In this document: in pieces, positions 24,007 to 32,815 of the stretch
Numbering within the stretch: position 1 is the first letter of the stretch
Layout of the letters: every line of letters begins with the position of its first letter
Virus record (IMG/VR): IMGVR_UViG_3300029267_002158
Location: 1 to 64,000 of that record
Length of the DNA stretch: 64,000 nt
Reading direction: 5' to 3' (one strand)
Source: a virus
Notes under the pieces: model-generated
What the model saw: only the letters and a program-made list of their open reading frames with translations
Databases searched by the model: none
What the model was told of the DNA's origin: nothing
Translations under genes and position numbers: made by a program

Positions 24007-24795
24007 GTGAGGCCCATTTTCTTTATTGGAAACAAGCGATCAGGCACGTCGCACGTGGTAAGACTACTCAATGCTCATCCGAATGTCCATGTGTGTTACG
24101 AGCAAGACTTAGCATGGATTCTATATCAGTGCGAAAAGGGATGGTGGCCTGATTTGGTGGGGTATAAATATGACACGCCTTATGGAATGTGGGGCGCTTT
24201 GTGGCGATGCAAGAACTATAATCACTTTGGAGGAATAAATATTGCGAATGACAAGCACGAAGCCATCAGGAATGCTTACTTTAAAGCATCCCTGGCATTG
24301 ATGGAGGATTCTCCTTCTGGCAAGTTTCGTGACGCAATAAAGTGGATAGGCGATAAAAAGCCTGTCCAAAACGCAGATCCGGAGGTATTCGATTTCATAC
24401 GAAGGCATTTCCCCGATGCAAAGTTTATACATCTCATTCGCCATGTGGCAGACTTCGCTGAGAGCACCAATTCCAGGATTGCGTGCTACAAGCACGGTCC
24501 AAAATTCTGGTATTATGAAAGAGATCACCTATTCAGAATGTGGGCAATAATTGAGGGGTGGGTCCTGAGAGACAAGGAGCAAGCGCCGGATTGCATAATT
24601 GATGTACGATACGAGGATTTGTGCAGCTCTCCCGTCGAGGAAATGGAAAGGGTGTTCAGTTTTCTCGATCTGGAGATGGATTCGCGCGTTGAAAGGATAG
24701 TCAGCGAGACCACTACCCCCATCCCCAAGTACGATAGATCTGTTTCTGATTTCGGATCTGCGAGAGAGATAATGAGGGCGTACTCCTATGCGTAA
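24007..24795 (+). CDS. PAPS-dependent sulfotransferase
   Basis: 262 residues, GTG start. FFIGNKRSGTSHVVRLLNAHP at the N-terminus contains the 5'-phosphosulfate-binding loop; FIHLIRHVADFAES near residue 140 supplies the Arg and Ser of the 3'-phosphate-binding site. IDVRYEDLCSSP near 200 is the conserved YEDL motif. It transfers sulfate from PAPS to a hydroxyl of a sugar or lipid, so the island probably builds a sulfated glycan. Host-made PAPS would be needed. Confidence 0.82.
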   Translation: MRPIFFIGNKRSGTSHVVRLLNAHPNVHVCYEQDLAWILYQCEKGWWPDLVGYKYDTPYGMWGALWRCKNYNHFGGINIANDKHEAIRNAYFKASLALMEDSPSGKFRDAIKWIGDKKPVQNADPEVFDFIRRHFPDAKFIHLIRHVADFAESTNSRIACYKHGPKFWYYERDHLFRMWAIIEGWVLRDKEQAPDCIIDVRYEDLCSSPVEEMERVFSFLDLEMDSRVERIVSETTTPIPKYDRSVSDFGSAREIMRAYSYA

Positions 24796-25297
24796 GGCGT
24801 CATTTTTATTTTGCAGGGTCTTGTTTACTAAATTCGGCGTTGACCCGGCGGCGGGCAGGGCAATTGATGTTGGCGGGGCGGACAGGATTGTATATCTCAA
24901 AAAGAAGATGCCAAACCCCCTACTGGAGTGCAGTCCAGATCTGGACTTCTTCGACAATGGATTTCTTGGTTCTGATAATCGCGATTTCCTGAATGAGGAT
25001 GACGTTGCTCCCCTGGAGGGCAAATACAACATTGTTTACAGCTTCGACACCTTGGAGCACGTCAAGGACCCGTGGTTGTTTTACAAAAACATGGTTCGTG
25101 TTTCAAAGAAGGGAGGGCATATATTTATAGCAGCGCCATTCAGGCGGCCTTACCATCCGTCCCCTGGTGATTATTGGAGGTTTACGCCGGAGGGGCTTAA
25201 GTTGCTTTTCGAGAAGATGGACAACGTCAAGGTTCTGGCCGCTGAGTGGGACATTGATCTTGTCGGTTCCGTTTTATTAGTCAGGAGGACAGAATGA
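24788..25297 (+). CDS. SAM-dependent methyltransferase
   Basis: 169 residues. AIDVGGADR is motif I, NIVYSFDTLEHVKDP motif II, and the HPSPGDYWRFTPEGL segment is a conserved late motif of glycan-cluster methyltransferases. Overlaps the sulfotransferase and sulfatase-like genes, so all three are translated together. Confidence 0.78.
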   Translation: MRKASFLFCRVLFTKFGVDPAAGRAIDVGGADRIVYLKKKMPNPLLECSPDLDFFDNGFLGSDNRDFLNEDDVAPLEGKYNIVYSFDTLEHVKDPWLFYKNMVRVSKKGGHIFIAAPFRRPYHPSPGDYWRFTPEGLKLLFEKMDNVKVLAAEWDIDLVGSVLLVRRTE

Positions 25298-26334
25298 AAA
25301 GAAATATCTTACTGGTGATCATTGATTGCTTGCGTTTCGACAAAGTCAATGAGGATCTCATGCCGTTTACACGGCGATGGGGAATGGAGAATGTGTGGTT
25401 TAGCAATCACCGGGTTGTTAGCCATTGCACCGACCCATCTATCACAATGATGCTAAGCGGCGTTCATCCTGATGTAATTGGATTGTACTCAATGATGTAC
25501 GAACACCGAGATTACACTATTCCCAATGACATTAAAATGATCTCGGAGGTCGCTCGTGGGTATGGATACTTCACCGGCCTGGTATCTAACCTTGCGAGGT
25601 GGTATAGGCGGGGGCAGAATGTGTACCTTGATTGTCGCGGGTGGGCCGGAAGCAAAATCTTTGACGAATCTGTGCGGCTTGTCAAGAGTTTCAATCTTCC
25701 ATGGTTCCTCATTGTTCACGACGATTCCTGTCACCGTGAATACGAACGCGGCAGCTATGATAACGCTTGCCGCGCAGTGGATACCTATATCAAAAAGCTG
25801 CTCGATTCTGTTGACCAAGAAAACACAGACATCATTATCACGGCGGACCATGGCGAGGGACTGGGGCAGGAGAGCGTGACAGGGAGAAAGATTATCCAGC
25901 ACGGATTTGGCCTCGATCCGTTTCTCACACACGTCCCTTTGCTGGTGAAGAGGGGGGCGGGCGATATGTTTCCCAAGAAATGTGTAATAGACCAGGTGAC
26001 GGACAATATGTATATTTACCAGGCGCTTAGATATAGAATTTGCGGCGCGAATGCCATTCCGGCGTTTGGCAGGCCGGTGTTTCAGGCTGGCGATACCCCG
26101 CCAAACATTCGACATAGGGGCATTGTCCTCCCCGACCAGAAACAGTTCATTATCGAATCGCAGGGCGGAAAGGTGAATGGAAGGTATTATATAGGCCAAT
26201 TCACAGAAGGGGAAAAGCGCAGCGCCGAGGAGATGTTGGCCGGCCACTGTTCCAGACATGGCATTGATTACTGGGCGGAGAGTATGGAGCCGGAGGCGGA
26301 ATCAAGGCTAAGGGGGTTAGGATACTTTGGATAG
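25294..26334 (+). CDS. Sulfatase-family (alkaline phosphatase superfamily) hydrolase
   Basis: 346 residues. N-terminal ILLVIIDCLRFDKV (metal-binding Asp), a CTDPSITMMLSGVHP nucleophile segment in which Thr replaces the usual sulfatase Cys/Ser, ITADHGEGLGQES (Asp-His pair) and a following HGFGLDPFLTHVPLLV (His) give the full metal site. With a T-x-P-S nucleophile it resembles phosphoglycerol or phosphoethanolamine transferases and phosphonate hydrolases as much as sulfatases, and no formylglycine would form. No membrane segment, so it acts in the cytoplasm or virion. Confidence 0.75.
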   Translation: MKRNILLVIIDCLRFDKVNEDLMPFTRRWGMENVWFSNHRVVSHCTDPSITMMLSGVHPDVIGLYSMMYEHRDYTIPNDIKMISEVARGYGYFTGLVSNLARWYRRGQNVYLDCRGWAGSKIFDESVRLVKSFNLPWFLIVHDDSCHREYERGSYDNACRAVDTYIKKLLDSVDQENTDIIITADHGEGLGQESVTGRKIIQHGFGLDPFLTHVPLLVKRGAGDMFPKKCVIDQVTDNMYIYQALRYRICGANAIPAFGRPVFQAGDTPPNIRHRGIVLPDQKQFIIESQGGKVNGRYYIGQFTEGEKRSAEEMLAGHCSRHGIDYWAESMEPEAESRLRGLGYFG

Positions 26335-26452
26335 GATAAACGAGGACAGATTTAGTCTAATTCAAAGCAAGGAACTTGGTTACTGGAAGAACACGCATTG
26401 CGATCCTAGGGGCCGTGGTATCATTACGACAGAAGGTTCATCAGTCACATGA
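26327..26452 (+). pseudogene. Out-of-frame N-terminal fragment of the following methyltransferase
   Basis: Frame from TTG 26327 encodes about 41 residues including KELGYWKNTHCDPRGRG, a typical N-terminus of these methyltransferases. Read one frame back, the bases upstream of ATG 26449 encode YHYDRRFISH, which continues smoothly into the next gene. So one base appears to be missing near 26405-26420 (or a -1 shift occurs). Confidence 0.6.
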
Positions 26453-26937
26453 GGAGGTTTGATACTGTTGTTGATGTCGGGAGTGGCCCTGTCCCGTATT
26501 TCTGCAATCACAACGTAAGGTTCGGGCGAGCGGTTGCCGTAGATCCCCTTGCTGTACCTTATTCCAAGATAGACAAATACCAACCATTCGTCAGCAAGTG
26601 CGAGTACTCGACGGCGAGCGGAACCGTCGAGTTATTAAGCGGCTTTGCTGATGCTGTGTTTTGCATGAATACATTGGACCACTGCCAAGATCCAGCGTTT
26701 GTTCTGGGTGAGCTGAAGAGGATTGCAAGGCCAGTAAGTAAATTGTTTTTTCAGTGCGATGTTGGCAAGAAGCCAGACCACCTGCACCCGCACACCATTG
26801 ATGCAGACTGGGTATCAAGTGTGCTTTTGAAATGGTTTTCTCCTATTGTGAATTATACCTCAAAGAGTTGGAAATTTGATTGCGATGTCTTATGGTTTGT
26901 GGGAGATATGAAAAATGAAAATAGTCCACGTCAGTAA
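26449..26937 (+). CDS. SAM-dependent methyltransferase (N-terminus in another frame)
   Basis: 162 residues from ATG 26449. TVVDVGSGPVPYFC is motif I, AVAVDPLA motif II, and DAVFCMNTLDHCQDP motif III. The missing N-terminal 40 residues lie in the -1 frame just upstream. If the shift is real and not an assembly error, the protein is expressed either truncated or by recoding. Fourth methyltransferase of the island. Confidence 0.72.
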   Translation: MRRFDTVVDVGSGPVPYFCNHNVRFGRAVAVDPLAVPYSKIDKYQPFVSKCEYSTASGTVELLSGFADAVFCMNTLDHCQDPAFVLGELKRIARPVSKLFFQCDVGKKPDHLHPHTIDADWVSSVLLKWFSPIVNYTSKSWKFDCDVLWFVGDMKNENSPRQ

Positions 26938-27865
26938 ACGAAAGAAGCATGACAAAGACGGTTTGCACCTTGGTGGAGTCGAGGCGTTTTCAAGCTACCT
27001 GAAGGAGGTGATTCCTGAAATGGAATTGTTCTCCTGGCTCGATTTCAATGATTGGCTCGCGACCCCGGACATACCAGACTTCGAGAGGGCCTCGATGCTA
27101 AACACTTACCTCTTGGAAGTTGGCGGGATTGACGAAGAAACAATTGTCATAGTCGATGGGTACTGGGGGCTCGGCCTAGAGGGGAAGGTAGCGCGATTAA
27201 TATCCGTTTGTCACGGCAGCTTGTATGGCCGGTTTATTCAGTCCCAGATTTATCCTTGGGGCGGAGTGGTCGATATGGAAGAGGTTGAGGCTCAGCTATA
27301 CATGTTTAAAAACTCAGAGGTAGTAAGTGTATCGTCCGAGTCTCATTTAGAGTTGCTCAAAGCCGGCGTACCAGGGTCAACTGTTATTCGTCACGGCGTA
27401 CCGCTAGACAAGTTCATGCCGTATCAAAAGAAGAGAGATGTGTGGATGCACGCTGCAACATCAGCGCGCAAGGGCGCGGATCTCTTGCATCATATTGCAG
27501 CCGAGGTCGGAGAGGGGTTCAGCATCGAAGCCATGAATGAGCGCAGTGGCATACCAAAGAAAAAGTCTATGAGACTGTCCCAAGCCAAGGCTCTTATTGC
27601 TCCTACAAGGCACGAGGGAAATTCCTATTTGCTCCTCGAAGCACTTGCTAGCGGAACACCGTTGCTGACATATCAAACGGGTCTCGCTTGTGAGATGGAT
27701 GAGAGATGTGGTATTATCACAGACGATTTATCTCCAGCGAACTTTGGGAGGCATATCAGGCATTGGGATGAATACACCTTTGCCCCACGAGAATGGGCAG
27801 AAGAGAATTTCTGTTTTGCAGATTTCGAGAGAGATTGGAGAGATTACCTTGACTATCCTGATTGA
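26915..27865 (+). CDS. Glycosyltransferase, GT4-like (GT-B fold)
   Basis: 316 residues. KIVHVSKRK and HLGGVEAFSSYL at the N-terminus (acceptor half), VIRHGVPLDKF in the middle, and APTRHEGNSYLLLEALASGTPLLTY near residue 230, the nucleotide-sugar-binding Ex7E motif of GT4 enzymes. It adds a sugar to a glycan. Overlaps the preceding and following genes. Confidence 0.82.
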   Translation: MKIVHVSKRKKHDKDGLHLGGVEAFSSYLKEVIPEMELFSWLDFNDWLATPDIPDFERASMLNTYLLEVGGIDEETIVIVDGYWGLGLEGKVARLISVCHGSLYGRFIQSQIYPWGGVVDMEEVEAQLYMFKNSEVVSVSSESHLELLKAGVPGSTVIRHGVPLDKFMPYQKKRDVWMHAATSARKGADLLHHIAAEVGEGFSIEAMNERSGIPKKKSMRLSQAKALIAPTRHEGNSYLLLEALASGTPLLTYQTGLACEMDERCGIITDDLSPANFGRHIRHWDEYTFAPREWAEENFCFADFERDWRDYLDYPD

Positions 27866-30800
27866 GATACCAACAAAGGGCAGGGATTCAACACTGGGTC
27901 GTTGCCTTGCGGCCCTGTACAATCAGTCGTGTCAGGGCTTCGATGTGCTAATTCTGAATGATGGCTACCATCCCGTCGGTGATACAAAGACAACGGAGTT
28001 TATCATTTCAGAGATGGCGAGGCACCATGACATCTCTGTCCGGGATGGCTCACGCATCAGTCAAGCGCACAATCACAACATGCCGCTTTATGATCGTGAG
28101 CTTCTGGATTACGAGTACATTCTTCGCCTCGACGACGACATTCTACTTGATCGTACAGCACTGGCAAGGATGGTTGCTTTTATGGACAAGCACCCCAATG
28201 TCGGCGCTGTCTCCGGTTTGTGGTTTGAGATGGAGTGGAAGGACAAAGAGTGGCATGACCGCGCAGAGATGAGCTTTAGCCCTGAAACTAAGCAAGAGAC
28301 AAGCGGCGACGTCGGGGCTGTCAACTCTAATTGGCAGCAGAGGATGTACCATCCGTCCAACGAGCCACAGGCTGTAAACCACCTTTATGGGCCGTGCATG
28401 TATCGAGCCGGCGCAATGCGTCATGCGGGCGGCTGGCCGGAGGTATACAGCAAGGGGGTGGCTCACGGCGAGGAAACAGATGGTACCTTTCGTCTGTGTA
28501 TAGACGGGTTCGATCTTTTTGTGCTACCTGACGTCACTGGGCAACATCTAAAGACCAGCGGTGGTATTAGGGCCGACAAGGACGTTGGAAAGAAGCAGTT
28601 TACCGACTGTATAAAATGGAGAAACAGGCTTCCGCTGATAGAGGGTATAAATTTCAACCCCACTGTCGCAGTGTGGTGCCAGCATTCATTTGGAGTCGGC
28701 GGTGCCCAGAGACAGTTTTATCAAACAGTTAGCTTGTTGCAATCCAAGTCTGGGCTCAGAGTAGATCCCGTCTTTACGTCCCAGTATATGCAGCCCGAAG
28801 AGTGCGAAGAAGTCTTCGGCGTCTCCTACGAGGAGCGCGATCCACTGGATGAATACGATGTGTGCATTGTCATGGGGCATGAGCCATTTGTGCCCGTGAA
28901 AGCGAAGCACTACATTTTGTACGTCTTCTTTCCCGAACCAAAGGCGGTGTTGCAAAGTAATTTTGACAGCAGAATAAGAGCGATAGTGGGCAACAGCAAG
29001 TATACCGCTCAATGGATAGAGAACAGGTGGCGTTACAAAGCAAGTCACATATATCCCGCAGTGGACATGATAGGCGTGGACGATGCAGAGAAAGATGACC
29101 TTATCCTCTGTGTCAGCCGAGGAGATCCGCACAAAGCGCCTATGTGGCTGATGGAGAGATTCAAGGAAATTGATCTCCCTGGCTGGGAATTTCATCTAGT
29201 TATGGCTACCACTGGCGGCGTCTACACGTCATACGAGGAACAACTGCGGGAATTTGCAAGCAAGAACGACGATATTTTCATTCATGAGAATGTCAGCGAT
29301 GACGACCTGGTTAAAATGTATCGCAGGTCAAAGATTCTCTGGTCCGCAAATGGCATTCACGGTTCTGAGAACCCGCAAAACGCAGAGCATTTTGGGTTGA
29401 CACCAATTGAATCGTGGTCTGCAAAGTGTCTGCCGATTGTGTTTGACTGGGGCGGGCACAAGGAAACGGTGGACAAGTGCTTCAGGTGGAGCGACGCAGA
29501 TTCTCTAAAGAAGCTGACCGTCAAGGTTGCGCAAGAGGGGTACGGAGTGTTTGGTTGTGGCGAGCCAGTGGCTCTTTCTCTGTACAACGAGGGGGATTAT
29601 GCCTGGGAATTTGAGCAACTTATCAGGAGGGTAAACGCCCTGGCTTTGAATGTCGAGAGAGTGGAAGTAACAGAGGTGAAAGCGCCAAAGATTCGTGTTG
29701 GAGCCTGGACGGATTCCCCAAGACTGACAACCGGCTTTGGGACTGTTGCGAGCCAGATTTACAACCTTCTGGGGAAGCAAAATGATATTGAGCTTTGCGT
29801 CTTCGGCATGATGGATTCTATGCACGCTAGGCCAGATGAGGAGATGCCATTCCATTTTATGCCATCGCCATTGTCAGATCCGGAGGGCTGCGGAAACAAA
29901 ACAATGCCCCACTTTTTCAACTGGGCTAGGCCAGACGTAATGTTTTGGCTTTACGATCCGGGAGGTATGAACTCTCAAATATCCACTGCGAAAATCACCG
30001 GCTGGTCAGGGCCGAACGTCGCTTATTTTCCCATTGAGGGATTGCCCGCCCCAAGGCCTGTTGGTCAGCTTGTGTCAAATATTGAATATCCCGTGACCTA
30101 TTGCAAGTCAGCAGCGGAGCACATCAAGCTGCTGACTGGCACAGATGTTGATTTTGCGTATCACGGTATAGATCATGCCCCGTTTGAACCGCTGAATGAT
30201 AGAGACAGGAATCAGATTAGAAATTTAGTTGGGTGGGGCGATAAGTTTGTGATCATTAACGTGGGCACAAACAAGAGGGTAAAGCAACAGCCCTATCTCA
30301 TAGAAATGATGAGGCACATTCTTAAGATGGGGCATGACGACATCTATCTGTATATGCACACCAAGGCATTTGACAATCACGTCCTGCAAGGATGGGTTTT
30401 GGACTATATCAGGGACCTGTACTCTGCGATTGACGGCAGCGATTTAAAGAAGCATATTCTGTTTCCGAGAGATCATGCAAAGTGGGCAGGCCCGCCATAC
30501 AAATTCCATGAAGATATACCGGTGTGGAAAATGACAAAGCCTCCCCTTCCAAGCATGAGGGGTGCAATATTCGAGGCACTGGACTTGATAACAAGGTACC
30601 AGATTGCCGACCTGTACGTTGATACGTCATCCGTAGAGGGATGGGGATTGCCCACTCTTGAATCTGTGGCTTGCGGCACACCAGCAATAACCGTTGACGA
30701 CGGGCATGTCAGGAGCGAGGTTCATTCAAAATATTGCTACACCGTAAGTCCAAAGCACTGGACAACATGGCATACTGGCGCAAGGTTGCAGCTTATTGAT

Positions 30801-30962
30801 CCTGAAGAGATGGCGCAGAAGGTTATCGACGTTCGCAAATTCTGTCGATTCGAGGCGGAATACAAGTCAAAGATGGTGCGTGACGATCTCCCTTGGGAGC
30901 CAACGTGTGAAAAGTTCCTGGGGCTTATAAGGACCGCCTATGGAAAACTCGAAAGGCAATAA
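27849..30962 (+). CDS. Three-domain glycosyltransferase (GT2 + GT4 + GT4)
   Basis: 1037 residues from TTG 27849 (GGAGAG upstream). Domain 1 (about 1-290) is GT-A: LIEIPTKGRDSTLGRCLAAL, LRLDDDILL (DxD) and HGEETDGTFR. Domain 2 (about 300-620) is GT-B: GVGGAQRQFYQ and an EHFGLTPIESWSAKCLPIVFD motif. Domain 3 (about 640-1037) is GT-B again: SPRLTTGFGTVA, VGTNKRVKQQPYL and EGWGLPTLESVACGTPAI. It could assemble a three-sugar unit by itself. The largest enzyme of the island. Confidence 0.85.
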   Translation: MTILIEIPTKGRDSTLGRCLAALYNQSCQGFDVLILNDGYHPVGDTKTTEFIISEMARHHDISVRDGSRISQAHNHNMPLYDRELLDYEYILRLDDDILLDRTALARMVAFMDKHPNVGAVSGLWFEMEWKDKEWHDRAEMSFSPETKQETSGDVGAVNSNWQQRMYHPSNEPQAVNHLYGPCMYRAGAMRHAGGWPEVYSKGVAHGEETDGTFRLCIDGFDLFVLPDVTGQHLKTSGGIRADKDVGKKQFTDCIKWRNRLPLIEGINFNPTVAVWCQHSFGVGGAQRQFYQTVSLLQSKSGLRVDPVFTSQYMQPEECEEVFGVSYEERDPLDEYDVCIVMGHEPFVPVKAKHYILYVFFPEPKAVLQSNFDSRIRAIVGNSKYTAQWIENRWRYKASHIYPAVDMIGVDDAEKDDLILCVSRGDPHKAPMWLMERFKEIDLPGWEFHLVMATTGGVYTSYEEQLREFASKNDDIFIHENVSDDDLVKMYRRSKILWSANGIHGSENPQNAEHFGLTPIESWSAKCLPIVFDWGGHKETVDKCFRWSDADSLKKLTVKVAQEGYGVFGCGEPVALSLYNEGDYAWEFEQLIRRVNALALNVERVEVTEVKAPKIRVGAWTDSPRLTTGFGTVASQIYNLLGKQNDIELCVFGMMDSMHARPDEEMPFHFMPSPLSDPEGCGNKTMPHFFNWARPDVMFWLYDPGGMNSQISTAKITGWSGPNVAYFPIEGLPAPRPVGQLVSNIEYPVTYCKSAAEHIKLLTGTDVDFAYHGIDHAPFEPLNDRDRNQIRNLVGWGDKFVIINVGTNKRVKQQPYLIEMMRHILKMGHDDIYLYMHTKAFDNHVLQGWVLDYIRDLYSAIDGSDLKKHILFPRDHAKWAGPPYKFHEDIPVWKMTKPPLPSMRGAIFEALDLITRYQIADLYVDTSSVEGWGLPTLESVACGTPAITVDDGHVRSEVHSKYCYTVSPKHWTTWHTGARLQLIDPEEMAQKVIDVRKFCRFEAEYKSKMVRDDLPWEPTCEKFLGLIRTAYGKLERQ

Positions 30963-31149
30963 CTACGACTACACCATAGCAGTTGATTATCAAGGCGACT
31001 GGGTGCGCTGCAATTGTGGCAGGGCCTTGTTTTGGGTTAGCATAGCATACGGCGTAGTGAATATCAAATGCCCCTCTTGTGGCAAGGTTGTTCGCGTTGT
31101 TCTAGGAGTGATGATAAAGGAACGACTTGACAATGTAGAGCAAACGTGA
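30940..31149 (+). CDS. Com-like zinc-ribbon protein
   Basis: 69 residues. CNCGRALF and a later NIKCPSCGKVV form the four-Cys zinc ribbon of the Mu Com family; Mu Com is an RNA-binding translational activator of mom. No Mom-like gene is visible here, so the target is unknown. Its 3' end contains the -35 of the capsid-operon promoter. Confidence 0.65.
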   Translation: MENSKGNNYDYTIAVDYQGDWVRCNCGRALFWVSIAYGVVNIKCPSCGKVVRVVLGVMIKERLDNVEQT

Positions 31150-31155
31150 TATAAT
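31127..31155 (+). promoter_or_regulatory. Perfect consensus sigma-70 promoter for the head operon
   Basis: TTGACA (31127-31132), 17-nt spacer, TATAAT (31150-31155) with extended -10 GTGATATAAT, the same 10-mer as the promoters at 2606 and 15249. Transcription should begin near 31162. Confidence 0.85.
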
Positions 31156-31197
31156 AACAGATAATTACGTAATTGAGCCCATCAGACCGTTGAGTCA

Positions 31198-31235
31198 ACA
31201 GGGCCGCGTGAAACTTGCGCGGCCCTGTTTTTTTT
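31198..31235 (+). terminator. Strong intrinsic terminator between promoter and first head gene
   Basis: 11-bp perfect stem (31198-31208 with 31218-31228) plus one G-U pair, 8-nt loop and T8 (31228-31235). GGAGG of the next gene follows at once. It would end transcripts from the upstream island, and also most from the 31127 promoter after about 70 nt unless antitermination occurs. Confidence 0.85.
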
Positions 31236-31245
31236 GGAGGTTCTT

Positions 31246-32400
31246 ATGCCAGCAGCGTTAGATAGTTGCGTGGAATCACTTTTGACAAAATGGGACAAGG
31301 ACCCGTCCAGCAGGCCAACTCCAAAGAAGGACGAGGAAGGGAAGCCACAGGACGCAAAGTCTCAGGCAACCGCCATTTGCCAGTCTTCGCAAAAGAAAGA
31401 TGAGCCGAAGAAGGAAACCCCGCCGTCCACTTCAAAGAAAGAAGAGCTGGAGTGGAACAACCCCACTATCACCGGAATGGCTCTGACAAACAGGCCGCAT
31501 ATCAAGGGGCTAGATCCTATTTCCTGGATTCAGGAGGGTGGCAAGAAGCTGTTAAAGGTCCCGTTGCTCATTCTGGGGAAGTGGTCTCACCCAACAGGCG
31601 TGTTGAATTTCAGCAAAGAAACCATTGATAGAATGGTAGCCAACTTCAAGGACAGGCTCGTCGGTCACGACATATCAATTGACGCTAAGCATCTGCCAGA
31701 GATTGGGGCAGTCGGGTGGACGGAGAGGTTTGATTCCGAGGTCCGCGCCGACGGAAAAACGCAATTCTTTGCCGTAGCCGAAGCAACCGCCGCCGGAGCA
31801 AAGATTGTTGACGAGAAGCGATACCGTTACGCCTCTCTGGAGTTCCACACGAATTGGGAACACCCTCTTCGGGCAGCTTTGTCAACAGATGAGTTAGCAC
31901 CGTTTACAGAGGAGGCTATTATGCCTAACGAGAACGTCATCAGTCTTGAAGCTCAGTTGGATGAGGCTAACAAGTCTCAGCGCGATCTTCAAGAGGCTTT
32001 GAGGCTGGAGGAGGAAAAGCGCAGCAAGCTGGAGGAGCGGCTTGTCGTGCTGGAGAAGCAGAATTATCGCCAGAGCGTCGATAGCATCTTGCTTAAAGCT
32101 GAGGCGTATCGAGACGAGAAAAACAGGGGGCACAGCAAGACCATTCTTGACTGGGCTCGCGATGTTTTTCTTGAGGAGTCTATTGGCGAGGACGACACAG
32201 CAATAGAGCTGGAAGACAGGATGGATACTGGGCAAGTACGCTCCTATTATCGTCGCGCAATTGCACGCTTGCTGGAAATACTACCTGGCGCGGTTCCGAT
32301 GAGCGCCGGGGTCAGCGACCCGGACAAAAAGCGTTTTCTCTCTGATGACATTGATGAGGAATCCATGGCCGACGCTGTGAAGCAGATGTGGGAAGCATAA
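31246..32400 (+). CDS. Mu I-like head maturation protease with scaffold domain
   Basis: 384 residues from ATG 31246 (GGAGG upstream). A charged N-terminus (about 1-70) precedes the protease (about 75-225) with KVPLLILGKW, ISIDAKHLPEIGAVGW and YASLEFHTNWEHP, matching the phage Mu I protease family. Residues about 245-320 form a coiled coil, the usual scaffold part. It shapes the prohead and then cleaves the scaffold. Confidence 0.82.
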   Translation: MPAALDSCVESLLTKWDKDPSSRPTPKKDEEGKPQDAKSQATAICQSSQKKDEPKKETPPSTSKKEELEWNNPTITGMALTNRPHIKGLDPISWIQEGGKKLLKVPLLILGKWSHPTGVLNFSKETIDRMVANFKDRLVGHDISIDAKHLPEIGAVGWTERFDSEVRADGKTQFFAVAEATAAGAKIVDEKRYRYASLEFHTNWEHPLRAALSTDELAPFTEEAIMPNENVISLEAQLDEANKSQRDLQEALRLEEEKRSKLEERLVVLEKQNYRQSVDSILLKAEAYRDEKNRGHSKTILDWARDVFLEESIGEDDTAIELEDRMDTGQVRSYYRRAIARLLEILPGAVPMSAGVSDPDKKRFLSDDIDEESMADAVKQMWEA

Positions 32401-32410
32401 GGAGGACAAC

Positions 32411-32800
32411 ATGCCTTTCCGAACAGAGCGCACGCACCGTCAGGTGTACGATGTCCTCCGGGACAATCATTTTAGCGTCCACAAGTCACGGGTGTTCGAT
32501 AGCTCGTACATCGCCGCTGACACTTATCAGAATAAGTACTTGTACCCTGGCATGATCCTTGCCAAGGACAGCTCGACGAACAAGTACGTTCCATACAATG
32601 CCGCTGCCAGCTACGGAACCGGCTCCAATACGGCTGTAGGCGTCCTTGTTGATTTTTGGGATATGACCTACGGCGACAAAATCGTCGCGCCGGTTTGGCA
32701 CGCTGCCGTCAGGGAGGATTACTGCTTCGTTTACGGTGGAGCGCTTGGCACTGTGCCCGCTGCGGTAAAAACGGCCCTTGACGATATTGAGTGGGTCTAA
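32411..32800 (+). CDS. Probable head decoration protein
   Basis: 129 residues between protease and major capsid genes, the usual place of a lambda gpD-like decoration protein. KYLYPGMILAKDSSTNKYVPY and a central AVGVLVDFWDMTYGD are typical of this beta-tulip fold. It would bind the expanded capsid at threefold sites. Confidence 0.72.
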   Translation: MPFRTERTHRQVYDVLRDNHFSVHKSRVFDSSYIAADTYQNKYLYPGMILAKDSSTNKYVPYNAAASYGTGSNTAVGVLVDFWDMTYGDKIVAPVWHAAVREDYCFVYGGALGTVPAAVKTALDDIEWV

Positions 32801-32815
32801 GGAGGCAATTGAGAG

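Noticed and set aside
31198-31235. Hairpin as only the end of the upstream island
   Set aside because: It lies downstream of a perfect promoter, so a role for the new transcript cannot be dismissed; kept as a regulatory finding.
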